Shown here: positions 56,182 to 64,000 of the stretch, piece by piece | Layout: each line of letters starts with the position of its first letter | Numbering within the stretch: the first letter of the stretch is position 1 | Made by a program: the position numbers and the translations under genes | DNA from: Streptomonospora nanhaiensis | GTDB lineage: Bacteria > Actinomycetota > Actinomycetes > Streptosporangiales > Streptosporangiaceae | Length of the DNA: 64,000 bases | Reading direction: 5' to 3' | Assembly (NCBI RefSeq): GCF_013410565.1 | Contig: NZ_JACCFO010000001.1 | Location: forward strand, 1,860,001-1,924,000 | Notes under the pieces: model-generated | Told to the model about the DNA's origin: nothing | What the model saw: the letters and a program-made list of their open reading frames with translations, nothing else | The model's database searches: none

Positions 56182-59100
56182 CTAGTCGGCGCCGAAGACC
56201 CGGTCCACCACCCGCTTGGCGGCCCGGCCGTCGTCCAGCGGGCAGAACTGGTCGGTGAACGCCTTGTACTTGGCGCCGTAGGCGGCGGCGACCTCGTCGA
56301 CGTCCAGCAGCGCGCCGATGACGTCGTCGGACTCCTTGAGTAGCGGCCCCGGTGCGGTCTCCTCGAAGTCGAAGTAGAAGCCGCGCAGGTTGTCGCGGTA
56401 GCTCTCGATGTCGTAGGTGAAGAACAGCATCGGGCGGCCGGTGTTGGCGAAGTCGAACATCATCGACGAGTAGTCGGTGACGAGCACGTCGGTGATCAGG
56501 AACAGCTCCATGATCTCCGGGTACAGCGACACGTCGTAGACGAAGTCGCGGCCCACGATCGGCACGCTGTCGACCACCCGGGGGTGGCGGCGGACCAGCA
56601 GCACGTGGTCCTCGCCGAGCTTGTCGTACATCCGCCGCAGGTCCAGGTGCAGGTCGAGCTTGTGCTTGCCGCGCGTGTAGTACTTGTCGTCGCGCCAGGT
56701 GGGCGCGTACAGCACGACCTTCTTGCCCTCGGGCAGGCCCAGCCGCTCGCGGGTGCGCCGGGCGATCGCCTCGCGCTCGGGCGAGAAGAAGATGTCGTTG
56801 CGCGGGTACCCGGTCTCCAGGATCTCGCCGTCGAAGCGGAACGCGCGGCGCAGGATCGGCGTGGCCCAGGGGCTGGGCGACACCAGGTAGTCCCACTGCT
56901 GGGTCTCCCACGCCAGCTTCTCGTGGTAGTCGCGGGACTTGCCGCGGATGTTCTCGATGTCGAAGCCGATCCGCTTGAGCATCGAGCCGTGCCAGGTCTG
57001 CACCACGACCTGGCCGGGCCGGCGGGTGAACCACGCGGGCTGGCGGGAGTTGGTGACCAAAAAGGAGCTGCGGGCCAGCGACTCGTAGAAGTCGTGGCCG
57101 TTGTGCCGCACCCGGCGCAGGTCCTCGGGCAGGTTCACCTGGCCGTCCTTGACCAGCCACGACATCGGGTAGTCGGCCCAGCGCCCGCCGCGCGAGCGCA
57201 GCTCGGCGTAGATGCTGTGCGGGCTGTCGGAGAACTGGCGCCCGGTGTAGCTGTCGAACAGGATCTCCTCGCGGCCGCCCTCCTCGCGCAGCGCGGGGTA
57301 GACGGTCTCGCGCAGCCGCTTCTGCGCGAAGGACCCCTGCTCCTCGGGGCGCAGGTCGCTGCCCACGCGCAGCACCGGGACCTCGCTGCCGGAGTCCTCG
57401 AAGGTGTAGGCGCGCTCGGCGGTCTCCATGCGCAGCGGCAGCCGGCGCAGCAGGTCGGCGGAGATCTCGGCGCCGATGTCGGTGAGCCCGCCGTCCTCGC
57501 GGCGGACCCGGGCCCACAGCTGGTAGCCGCCGGCCGACAGCGGCAGGGTGCCCGACAGGGTGGGGATGTCGGCGGGGGTGAAGACGGCGCGGAAGTCCGA
57601 GCCGTCGCGCTCCAGGGAGACCGGGTGCTCCTCGTCGCGGCCGCGCGCCTTGAACACCAGCTCGGCCTGGGCCTCGGCGGAGTAGCGCCCGCTGATGAGC
57701 AGGCGGCGGCCCGACCACTCCACGTCGCGCACGACCGGGTGCGCCCAGCCGCCGCGCAGCCGCAGCAGCCCCGTGGCGGTGCGCTGCACGACGACCTCGT
57801 GGTAGCCGTCGCCGGTGCCGTAGGCGGCCGAGGCGACCTCGTCGGGCAGCACGACCTCGACGGCCTCGTCGTCGGGGGTGATGAGGTGGGCGCGCCAGTG
57901 CTCCTGGCGCAGCCCGCGCGCGCCCTCGTCCACGGCGTTGTCGATGAGGTCGGCCACGGGCACCCGCACGGTGAAGCGCGCGCCCACGACCTCCAGCGGG
58001 TAGGTCAGCCGCGCGGTGCCCGGCGAGCGGGTCAGCCGCAGGGTGCGCGCCTCGGCCGCGGGCGGAGCGACGAACTCGCCGCTCAGCACCAGTTCGGGGC
58101 GGGCGCCGCCGAGGCTGACGCGGTGCTCGGCGACACGGGCGCGCACCGGCGCCACGGAGATGGTGAGCTGGCTGTCGCGGTTCCAGTAGGGCCGCACCCA
58201 CACGTTGTCGGCGACCTGGTGGTAGGGCGGGCGCTCGGGCGGGCCGCTGACCGGGTTGCCGATGACGCGGCGGCGCACCAGGCCGCGGTTGACCACGATC
58301 AGCTCCAGCCGCCAGTCGGTGGCCCGCCACTGGCCCGACAGCCGCAGCCGGGCGGGGTCGACGCTGATCTCGAAGCCGCCGTAGTCGTGGCGGGCGGCGG
58401 TGAGCACGTCGGGCAGCCGGTACTCGGCGGCGCGGCGCACCTTCACCGGCACGGGGATGCGCCGGCCGGTCTCGGTGTTGACGGCGAAGGCCAGCAGCTG
58501 CTGGTGCCAGCGCTTGGCGGCGCGCAGGTTGAGGATGCCCACGCGCCCGGCCACCACCAGCCGGCCGTCGCGCCACTCCACGCGCTCGGTCTTCTGGCGC
58601 ACCTTCAGCTCGGCGTCCAGGCGGTAGACCTCGCGCGGCACGCCGACCTGGGGGTCCTCGAAGAACGGGTAGCGGATGAAGTAGTGCAGGCCGCGGCGGA
58701 CCACGGGCGCCTTCTTCAGCTCCACGCTCTTCTGGAAGGTGATGGCCTCCAGCAGGCGCTCGTCCTGGCGCTTGCGCACCAGGTAGTAGTTGAGCCGGTG
58801 CAGCGGCGAGAGGCGGTCCAGGACCGGGCGGGCCACGGTGTCGAGGTAGGCGTTGGCCAGGTCGAGGAAGCGCGCCCGCGCGTCGTCGTCGGCGTCGTCC
58901 ATGCGCAGCAGGATCACCCGCAGGTCGCCGCGCAGCACGCGGGAGTCCCACAGGTCGCGGTCGGCGCCGCTGAGGGCCGAGGCGAGCGCGGTGAGCGCGG
59001 TGATGCGGCGGGTGAGGGCGCCGATGCGGCTGCGGTCGTCGGCGGTGGTGCGGTCGCGGCGCAGGTAGACCGGCGCGGACAGCACGTCGACGGCCTTGGC

Positions 59101-59949
59101 GGCGAACAGCGCGCGCACGACGTCGAGGTCGCCGTCGAGGTCGGGGTCGGGCGCGGCGCGGCCGGCGGCGCGGTCGGGCAGGTCGGCCACGTGGTGGTGG
59201 GGCAGCTGCGTCCAGAAGGAGCGCCGCCACAGCTTGTTTCCGTGCAGGCGGTCCGACAGCAGGGCGGGGGCCGCGTGCACGTCCACGCCCGTGCGGGTCT
59301 TGGCGAAGCACTTGCGGTGCGCCGAGGAGGGCCGGGTGCCCAGCTCGTTGAACCGGTAGACGTTGCCGGTGGCCAGGTCGGAGCCGGAGCGCTCCAGGCT
59401 GTCGGCGAGGTAGGCCAGCGCGTAGCCGGTGAGGGTGTCGCCGCCCTCGACGAACATCAGGTACTCGCCGGCGGAGGCGGCGGCGCCGGCGTGCCGGGCG
59501 GCGCTGTGGGTGGGTCGGGTGTCCTCGACCAGCGCGGCGGCCAGGCCGGGCGGCGGGGCGGCGGCGAACTCGCGGGCGATGGCCAGGCCCTCGGCCCGGG
59601 CGGTGTCGACCGACTCGTCGCCTTCGTCGGTGTCGGGGTCGCGCTCCTCGGCGGTGCCGGGGTCGGCGGAGTCCTCGCCGTCGTCGGAGTCGTCGGTGTC
59701 GGAGGCGCTCTCGGCGGCCTCGGCGTCGGCGGCCTGGTCCGAGGCGGGGTCGCCGCCCGCGGCCGCCTCGCGCGCCTCGGCCTCCGCCTCGGCCGCGGCG
59801 CCCGAGGGCTCGGGGTGGGGCGCCACGGGCACCAGGACGACCTCGATGTCGCCGGGCGCGTGGTCCTTCTGGCGGCCCAGGGAGTCCAGGCTGTCCCGCA
59901 GGTGCGGCTCGGTGACGTCGAAGGTGACGATGACGCTGAACTTCGGCAC
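56182..59949 (-). CDS. Bifunctional glycosyltransferase / CDP-glycerol glycerophosphotransferase-like protein
   Basis: 1255 residues. The N terminus begins as a GT2 domain ([25 protein letters not shown]). Residues 51-115 then form an acidic Ala/Asp/Glu insertion unusual for GT2, followed by [13 protein letters not shown] and [12 protein letters not shown] long middle region of beta-rich repeats follows. The C-terminal part is a glycerophosphotransferase (TagF type): [37 protein letters not shown] and [16 protein letters not shown]. It should build a teichoic-acid-like wall polymer at the inner membrane face. GTG start with GGGGAGAG upstream. Confidence 0.88.
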   Translation of the reverse strand: MPKFSVIVTFDVTEPHLRDSLDSLGRQKDHAPGDIEVVLVPVAPHPEPSGAAAEAEAEAREAAAGGDPASDQAADAEAAESASDTDDSDDGEDSADPGTAEERDPDTDEGDESVDTARAEGLAIAREFAAAPPPGLAAALVEDTRPTHSAARHAGAAASAGEYLMFVEGGDTLTGYALAYLADSLERSGSDLATGNVYRFNELGTRPSSAHRKCFAKTRTGVDVHAAPALLSDRLHGNKLWRRSFWTQLPHHHVADLPDRAAGRAAPDPDLDGDLDVVRALFAAKAVDVLSAPVYLRRDRTTADDRSRIGALTRRITALTALASALSGADRDLWDSRVLRGDLRVILLRMDDADDDARARFLDLANAYLDTVARPVLDRLSPLHRLNYYLVRKRQDERLLEAITFQKSVELKKAPVVRRGLHYFIRYPFFEDPQVGVPREVYRLDAELKVRQKTERVEWRDGRLVVAGRVGILNLRAAKRWHQQLLAFAVNTETGRRIPVPVKVRRAAEYRLPDVLTAARHDYGGFEISVDPARLRLSGQWRATDWRLELIVVNRGLVRRRVIGNPVSGPPERPPYHQVADNVWVRPYWNRDSQLTISVAPVRARVAEHRVSLGGARPELVLSGEFVAPPAAEARTLRLTRSPGTARLTYPLEVVGARFTVRVPVADLIDNAVDEGARGLRQEHWRAHLITPDDEAVEVVLPDEVASAAYGTGDGYHEVVVQRTATGLLRLRGGWAHPVVRDVEWSGRRLLISGRYSAEAQAELVFKARGRDEEHPVSLERDGSDFRAVFTPADIPTLSGTLPLSAGGYQLWARVRREDGGLTDIGAEISADLLRRLPLRMETAERAYTFEDSGSEVPVLRVGSDLRPEEQGSFAQKRLRETVYPALREEGGREEILFDSYTGRQFSDSPHSIYAELRSRGGRWADYPMSWLVKDGQVNLPEDLRRVRHNGHDFYESLARSSFLVTNSRQPAWFTRRPGQVVVQTWHGSMLKRIGFDIENIRGKSRDYHEKLAWETQQWDYLVSPSPWATPILRRAFRFDGEILETGYPRNDIFFSPEREAIARRTRERLGLPEGKKVVLYAPTWRDDKYYTRGKHKLDLHLDLRRMYDKLGEDHVLLVRRHPRVVDSVPIVGRDFVYDVSLYPEIMELFLITDVLVTDYSSMMFDFANTGRPMLFFTYDIESYRDNLRGFYFDFEETAPGPLLKESDDVIGALLDVDEVAAAYGAKYKAFTDQFCPLDDGRAAKRVVDRVFGAD

Positions 59950-60243
59950 GGAAAAACTACTCTCCCCGACGTGTCTGCATGCGGAGCGCGGGATCCGGAC
60001 CGGCGGGGCCCGGCGCGACGGGGGGCCAACCTAGGTCACCGCGAGTAAGCGACCGGTAAACCCGAATCCGGGAATCGCGGCGCGACCGGCGGCCGTCCGC
60101 CCCTACAAAAATAACGGCATCGGCGAGTGCGCACCGCAAATGCCGCCAAACGCACCGCGAGCCGCGCCCGGTCGGCAAGGGCCTAAGCTTCCGCCAAGGG
60201 CACCGCAAGCCGCGCTGCGGCGGGATGAGGCCGGAGGAGACGC

Positions 60244-60633
60244 GTGTCAGCCAAGCCGAGGAAATCGCGCCCGAACCGATCCGCCGCCTCGGGGGGTGCG
60301 CCGCGCTCGCGCCCGCTTCCCCAGGGCGACTCCTTCTACACGCCGGGGGCCGGCCGGTTGCGCCGCGAGGTGGAGCGCCGCAGCGCGGTGCCGCTGGTGT
60401 GGCTGCACAACGCCCCGCGGCTGCTGCTGCCGGCGACGATGGCGATCGTGCTCATCGCCGGGCTGGCGCTGCCGGGTGCGGCGGGCGCGCTGCTGCTGGC
60501 GCTGCTCGCGGCGTTCTTCGGCTGGCTGGCGTTCCTGGCCTGGCCGCGGCTGAAGAGCGGCGAGCGGGCCATGCGGGTGGTGGTCGTGGCGGTGCTGCTG
60601 GTGCTGGCGGTGCTGCAGAGCGGCGTGCTCTAG
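60244..60633 (+). CDS. Small actinobacterial membrane protein
   Basis: 129 residues. A basic N terminus (KPRKSRPNRSAASGG) and FYTPGAGRLRREVERRSAVPLVWLHNAPR precede three membrane helices (LLPATMAIVLIAGLALPGA; GALLLALLAAFFGWLAFLA; MRVVVVAVLLVLAVLQSGVL). The pattern resembles the family annotated as DUF6703 in actinobacteria; I am only moderately sure of that name. Function unknown. GGAGGAGA upstream supports the GTG start. Confidence 0.8.
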   Translation: MSAKPRKSRPNRSAASGGAPRSRPLPQGDSFYTPGAGRLRREVERRSAVPLVWLHNAPRLLLPATMAIVLIAGLALPGAAGALLLALLAAFFGWLAFLAWPRLKSGERAMRVVVVAVLLVLAVLQSGVL

Positions 60634-60720
60634 CCGCGCCGGCCCGACCGCGCGGGCGCGGGTGCGGGGCGAGCCCGGTCACAGCGGGAATCCAGCCGCT
60701 GTCCTGGGTGTTTACGGGTT

Positions 60721-60750
60721 TTGACAACCGTTTTCGTTATCCGCACACTT
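60721..60750 (+). promoter_or_regulatory. Promoter with overlapping Zur-like box before znuC
   Basis: TTGACA (60721-60726) is a perfect -35; CACACT or ACACTT 17-18 bp downstream is the -10. The sequence TGACAACCGTTTTCGTTA (60722-60739) is a half-symmetric A/T-rich box similar to actinobacterial Zur sites (TGAAAAnnnTTTTCA-like). It covers the -35, so a Zur-Zn complex would block transcription. The zur gene is third in the same operon. Confidence 0.72.
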
Positions 60751-60755
60751 AAGAG

Positions 60756-61598
60756 GTGTCCACCTCCATGCTCGGCTCCCTCAGCGCCCGCGCCGCCGCC
60801 CCCGGCGCCGCGGCGGGCGCGGCCCCCGCCGTCCGGGTCGCGGGCCTCACGGTGGCCTACGACCGCGTGCCCGTGCTGCGGGGTGTCGACCTCGACGTCC
60901 CGGCCGGCCAGACCCTCGCCGTCATGGGTCCCAACGGCTCGGGCAAGTCCACCCTGGTGCGCGCCATGCTCGGCCTGGTGGCCCCCACCGGCGGCCGTAT
61001 CGACCTCCACGGCGTTCCGCTGCGCCGCTTCCGCGACTGGGGCCGCATCGGCTACGTCCCCCAGCGGCTGTCGGCGGGCGGCGGGGTGCCCGCCACCGTC
61101 CGCGAGGTCGTGGCCTCCGGCCAGGTCGCCCGGCGCCGCCGGCTGCGCCTGCCCACCGCGGCCGACCGCGCCGCCGTCGCCGAGGCGCTGGAGGCCGTGG
61201 GCCTCACCGGCCGCGCGCGCGACTCCGTGCACGAACTCTCCGGCGGCCAGCAGCAGCGGGTGCTCATCGCCCGCGCGCTGGCGGCCCGCCCCGACACCGT
61301 CTTCATGGACGAACCCATGGCCGGCGTCGACTCCGCCAACCAGCAGGCCCTCGCCGAGGCCATCACCCGGCTCACCGCGCGCGGCGCCACCGTCGTGCTC
61401 GTCCTGCACGAGACCGGCCCGCTGGAGCCGCTGATCCAGCGCAGCGTGGTGCTGTCGGAGGGCACCGTGGTGCACGACGGCGCGCCGTTGGCGCCCGAGG
61501 GCGACTGCGCCCGCCCCGGCCACGACCACGTCCACCCGCACGCCGACCCCGCCCCGCCCTCGGCGGTGCCCGATCTCGAGGTTCCCCGCCGTGGCTGA
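60756..61598 (+). CDS. znuC: Zinc/metal ABC transporter ATP-binding protein
   Basis: 280 residues. Walker A MGPNGSGKST (57-66), signature ELSGGQQQRVLIARAL and Walker B TVFMDEPMAGVDS are complete. The short C-terminal tail is His-rich (GHDHVHPHADP), suited to metal binding. GTG 60756 lies about 7 bp past the -10 box, so leaderless translation is possible; ATG 60768 with AAGAGG upstream is an alternative. It overlaps znuB by eight bases. Confidence 0.92.
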   Translation: MSTSMLGSLSARAAAPGAAAGAAPAVRVAGLTVAYDRVPVLRGVDLDVPAGQTLAVMGPNGSGKSTLVRAMLGLVAPTGGRIDLHGVPLRRFRDWGRIGYVPQRLSAGGGVPATVREVVASGQVARRRRLRLPTAADRAAVAEALEAVGLTGRARDSVHELSGGQQQRVLIARALAARPDTVFMDEPMAGVDSANQQALAEAITRLTARGATVVLVLHETGPLEPLIQRSVVLSEGTVVHDGAPLAPEGDCARPGHDHVHPHADPAPPSAVPDLEVPRRG

Positions 61599-62490
61599 GA
61601 TGCTCCAGCTCGACTTCATGCGGCGCGCGCTGCTCGCCGCCGTGCTGGTGGGCATGGTCGCCCCGGTCATCGGCACGTTCCTGGTGCAGCGCCGCCTGGC
61701 GCTGCTGGGCGACGGCATCGGCCACGTCGCGCTGACCGGTGTGGCCATGGGCTTCCTCACCAGCACCTCGCCCATCATCACCGCCGCGATCGCCGCGGCC
61801 GCGGGCGCCGGGCTCATCGAGCTGATCCGGGCGCGCGCCCGCGCCAGCGGCGACATCGCCCTGGCGCTGCTGTTCTACGGCGGCATCGCCGGCGGCGTTG
61901 TGCTGATCGGCCTGGCGCCCGGCGGGGGCGTCGCCACCCTGAACTCCTACCTGTTCGGGTCGGTCACCACCGTCAGCTCCGAGGACATCGTGCTGGTGGC
62001 GCTGCTGGCCGTGCTGGTGCTGGGCGTCGTGGGCTACTTCGGCCGCGAACTGTTCGTGCTCTGCCAGGACGAGGAGGTCGCCCGCGCGCACGGCCTGCCG
62101 GTGCGGCTCCTCAGCCTGGTCATCGCGGTCACGGCGGCGCTGACCGTGGTGCTGGCCATGCGCGTGGTGGGCGTACTGCTGGTCAGCGCGCTGATGGTGG
62201 TGCCGGTGGCCGCCGCCCAGCAGCTCACCCGCAGCTTCCGGGTCACGGTGGCGCTGGCCGCGGTGGTGGGCACGGCCTCGGCCGTGGGCGGGCTGTCCAC
62301 CGCCTACTACGTCGACGTCGCGCCCGGCGCGGCCATCGTGCTGCTGACCCTGGCGGTGTTCGTCGCGGCGGTGGCGGGCGGCTACCTGCTGCGCGGCGCG
62401 CGGGGCGCCGCGCGCGCCGGCCGGGGAGGCGCGGAGGATCCCGGTCCGGGTACGATTCCCCAGACCGAGCAGGGGGGTGCAGTCACATGA
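61591..62490 (+). CDS. znuB: Zinc/metal ABC transporter permease
   Basis: 299 residues, eight to nine membrane segments. FLVQRRLALLGDGIGHVALTGVAMG, and ALLFYGGIAGGVVLIGLAP and LAMRVVGVLLVSALMVVPVAAAQ are ABC-3 (ZnuB) signatures. The GTG at 61591 overlaps the znuC stop; its own stop overlaps zur (ATGA). A Gly/Ala-rich C-terminal tail follows the last helix. Confidence 0.93.
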   Translation: MAEMLQLDFMRRALLAAVLVGMVAPVIGTFLVQRRLALLGDGIGHVALTGVAMGFLTSTSPIITAAIAAAAGAGLIELIRARARASGDIALALLFYGGIAGGVVLIGLAPGGGVATLNSYLFGSVTTVSSEDIVLVALLAVLVLGVVGYFGRELFVLCQDEEVARAHGLPVRLLSLVIAVTAALTVVLAMRVVGVLLVSALMVVPVAAAQQLTRSFRVTVALAAVVGTASAVGGLSTAYYVDVAPGAAIVLLTLAVFVAAVAGGYLLRGARGAARAGRGGAEDPGPGTIPQTEQGGAVT

Positions 62491-62870
62491 GTACACGACG
62501 CGAGACCGTCCGCCAGGCCCTCACCGAGAGCAGCGGGTTCCGCAGTGCCCAGGACCTCTACGCCGACCTTCGCTCCGAGGGCTCCAAGATCGGCCTGACC
62601 ACCGTCTACCGCGCGCTGCAGGCGCTGAGCGACTCCGGCGAGGTCGACGTCCTGCGCACCGACGACGGCGAGGCCGTCTACCGCGCGTGCATCACCGACT
62701 CCCACCACCACCACCTGGTCTGCCGCGGCTGCGGCAAGGCCGTCGAGATCGAGGGTCCCGCGGTGGAGCGCTGGGCCGACTCCGTGGGCGCCCAGCACGG
62801 GTTCACCGACATCACGCACACGGTCGAGGTGTTCGGCACCTGCGGCGACTGCGCCGCCGCCAAGCGCTGA
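62487..62870 (+). CDS. zur: Zinc uptake regulator, Fur family
   Basis: 127 residues. The winged helix reads FRSAQDLYADLRSEGSKIGLTTVYRALQAL. Metal sites: the HHHHLVCRGCG segment gives His73-76, Cys79 and Cys82, and Cys119/Cys122 come from TCGDC, the structural Cys4 zinc site of Fur proteins. Its place after znuCB and the Zur-like box upstream make zinc the likely metal. It probably autoregulates the whole operon. No substrate-binding protein gene (znuA) is present here. Confidence 0.93.
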   Translation: MSTRRETVRQALTESSGFRSAQDLYADLRSEGSKIGLTTVYRALQALSDSGEVDVLRTDDGEAVYRACITDSHHHHLVCRGCGKAVEIEGPAVERWADSVGAQHGFTDITHTVEVFGTCGDCAAAKR

Positions 62871-62919
62871 CCCCGCCGCCACCCGCGCTCCCTCCCGCCG
62901 GTCAACCGGTCCTTCGGCC

Positions 62920-63783
62920 TCACACCCCGCGCTCGGTGTCGGCCGCCACGCGCCGCGCCGCGTCCTGCATGCGCTCCAGCGCCTCCAGCCGCTCCAGGCG
63001 GGGGCGCTTGGGCGCGAGGCCGTCGCCCGACGACCGCCCGGTGAGCCGGCGGCCGATCCAGGGCACCAGGTACTCCCGCGCCCACGACAGGTCCTCCTGG
63101 CGGGCGGCCCGCCAGTCGCGGGGGCCGTCGGCCGGCCAGGGCTCGCGCCAGTCACCGGCGGCCGCAACGCCGAGGACCTCGCAGACCTTCAGCGCCACGC
63201 GGCGGTGTCCCTCGGGCGACAGGTGCAGCCGGTCCACGCTCCAGGCGCGGCGGTCCTGGAGCACCTTCATGCTCCACAGGTCCACGACGTCGCAGCCGTG
63301 GTCGTCGGCGATGCCCCGCAGGTGCATGTTGTAGGTGGCGACCTTGCCGCGCAGGTGGCGCATGACCGGCTGGAACCCGGTGTCCATGCCGGTGAAGATC
63401 ACGATGTGGGCACCGGTGGCGCGCAGCCGCCGGACGGCCGCCTCGAAGACCCGGGCCACCAGGTCGGGGTCGCCGCCGGGGCGGATGATGTCGTTGCCGC
63501 CGGCGCAGATGGTGACCAGGTCGGGCCGCCACTCCACCGCGAGCGGCACCTGCTCCTCCACGATCTGGCGGATGAGCTTGCCGCGCACGGCGAGGTTGGC
63601 GTAGCGCACCTCGGTGCCGTCGGCGCCGAGGTGCTCGGCGAGCCGGTCGGCCCAGCCGCGGTAGCGGCCGTGCGGCGTGCTCGCGGAGTCGGGATAGGGG
63701 TCGTCCATGCCCTCGGTGAAGCTGTCGCCGAGGGCGACGTAGGAGAGGATCTCGCGCCCGGTCTCAAAGCCGCTCATGGACAC
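62920..63783 (-). CDS. SGNH/GDSL hydrolase
   Basis: 287 residues. Block I GDSFTEG has the nucleophile Ser21, block III GGND has Asn97, and block V VDRLHLSPEGH has Asp184 and His187. No signal peptide, so cytoplasmic. These esterases are common in actinobacteria; the acyl substrate is unknown. ATG 63777 or GTG 63783 may start it. A second copy with the same C-terminal motif (RRLTGRSSGD) follows upstream on the same strand. Confidence 0.9.
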   Translation of the reverse strand: MSMSGFETGREILSYVALGDSFTEGMDDPYPDSASTPHGRYRGWADRLAEHLGADGTEVRYANLAVRGKLIRQIVEEQVPLAVEWRPDLVTICAGGNDIIRPGGDPDLVARVFEAAVRRLRATGAHIVIFTGMDTGFQPVMRHLRGKVATYNMHLRGIADDHGCDVVDLWSMKVLQDRRAWSVDRLHLSPEGHRRVALKVCEVLGVAAAGDWREPWPADGPRDWRAARQEDLSWAREYLVPWIGRRLTGRSSGDGLAPKRPRLERLEALERMQDAARRVAADTERGV

Positions 63784-63885
63784 CGATCATGCAACTCGGC
63801 CCCCTGGTTACGCGACAGTAGGTTGCGGGATCGGTCAAATGTGTAAGCGGACTCACCCCGCGCCCCGACCGGGCGCGGAGCGGGT

Positions 63886-64000
63886 TCAGCCCTCGGGGTC
63901 GGGCGCCCCGGCCGGGGCCTCCGGCCGCGGGGCGGCCAGGGGTTCCAGGCGCGGGCGCTTGGCCACGACGTTGTCGCCCGAGGAGCGGCCGGTGAGCCGC
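63886..64000 (-). CDS. SGNH/GDSL hydrolase paralogue, C-terminal fragment
   Basis: Only 37 codons plus stop are in the window; the gene continues beyond base 64000. The frame reads RLTGRSSGDNVVAKRPRLEP, nearly the same as RLTGRSSGDGLAPKRPRLER in the SGNH hydrolase next to it. A tandem gene pair is therefore likely. The remainder is a Pro/Ala-rich tail. The call rests on the shared tail alone. Confidence 0.75.
   Translation of the reverse strand, partial: RLTGRSSGDNVVAKRPRLEPLAAPRPEAPAGAPDPEG

Noticed and set aside
56584..60048. 1154-codon plus-strand frame
   Set aside because: Antisense shadow of the glycosyl/glycerophosphotransferase gene with Val/Gly/Leu/Arg low complexity.

Overview
The window is chromosomal DNA of a very high-GC actinobacterium. 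Strong third-position G/C bias, GTG starts, a DUF574-type SAM methyltransferase, DUF2252 and hemolysin III family proteins, and a Tat-type secreted enzyme fit a filamentous actinomycete. My guess is Nocardiopsaceae (Nocardiopsis/Streptomonospora-like); this is inferred from gene style, not from a marker gene. No prophage, CRISPR array or transposase is visible.

Region by region. (1) 1-7530, plus strand: a nearly complete protocatechuate branch of the beta-ketoadipate pathway (pcaI fragment, pcaJ, pcaF, pcaH, pcaG, pcaB, pcaD, pcaC) followed by pobA. Together these convert 4-hydroxybenzoate via protocatechuate to succinyl-CoA and acetyl-CoA. (2) 7673-11148: a regulator with two different DNA-binding domains (XRE plus TetR), overlapping a three-gene set (beta-keto acid cleavage enzyme, L-carnitine dehydrogenase, hotdog thioesterase) that matches the L-carnitine to glycine betaine route. 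(3) 11149-12199 is gene-poor and holds one copy of a composite dispersed repeat; an inverted second copy lies at 21248-21575. (4) 12200-24116: assorted single genes (DUF574 methyltransferase, Nudix hydrolase, Tat-exported metallo-beta-lactamase-fold protein with a Gln in the HxHxDH motif, XRE regulator, tRNA-Asn, YtxH-like and PH-like proteins, a large FAD/Fe-S 2-hydroxyacid dehydrogenase, a PNPOx-like protein, DUF998, GH18 chitinase). (5) 24282-27388: rpoD-type sigma factor and dnaG. (6) 27451-42970, minus strand: an arabinan/L-arabinose utilisation locus. It has a LacI-type regulator, araBDA, a CUT1 importer without its own ATPase, a GH43 arabinanase, a GH51 arabinofuranosidase and a second (CUT2) sugar ABC importer. 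Two identical 18-bp operators mark the regulator promoter and the first codons of araB. (7) 43467-59949: prmC paralogue, PH-like membrane protein, dGTPase, YdcF-like protein, ppdK, DUF2252, hemolysin III/TrhA, glyS, an ABM-domain protein and a 1255-residue teichoic-acid-type glycosyl/glycerophosphotransferase. (8) 60244-64000: small membrane protein, a Zur-regulated zinc import operon (znuC-znuB-zur) and two tandem SGNH hydrolases, the second cut by the window end.

How it works together: much of the window is catabolic capacity typical of a soil or plant-litter actinomycete (lignin-derived aromatics, carnitine, arabinan, chitin), each with local control. The most unusual items are the two-copy inverted repeat element with conserved GACGATCT hairpin spacing, the XRE-TetR fusion regulator in front of the carnitine genes, the araB operator embedded in coding sequence, and a structured leader before the prmC paralogue.
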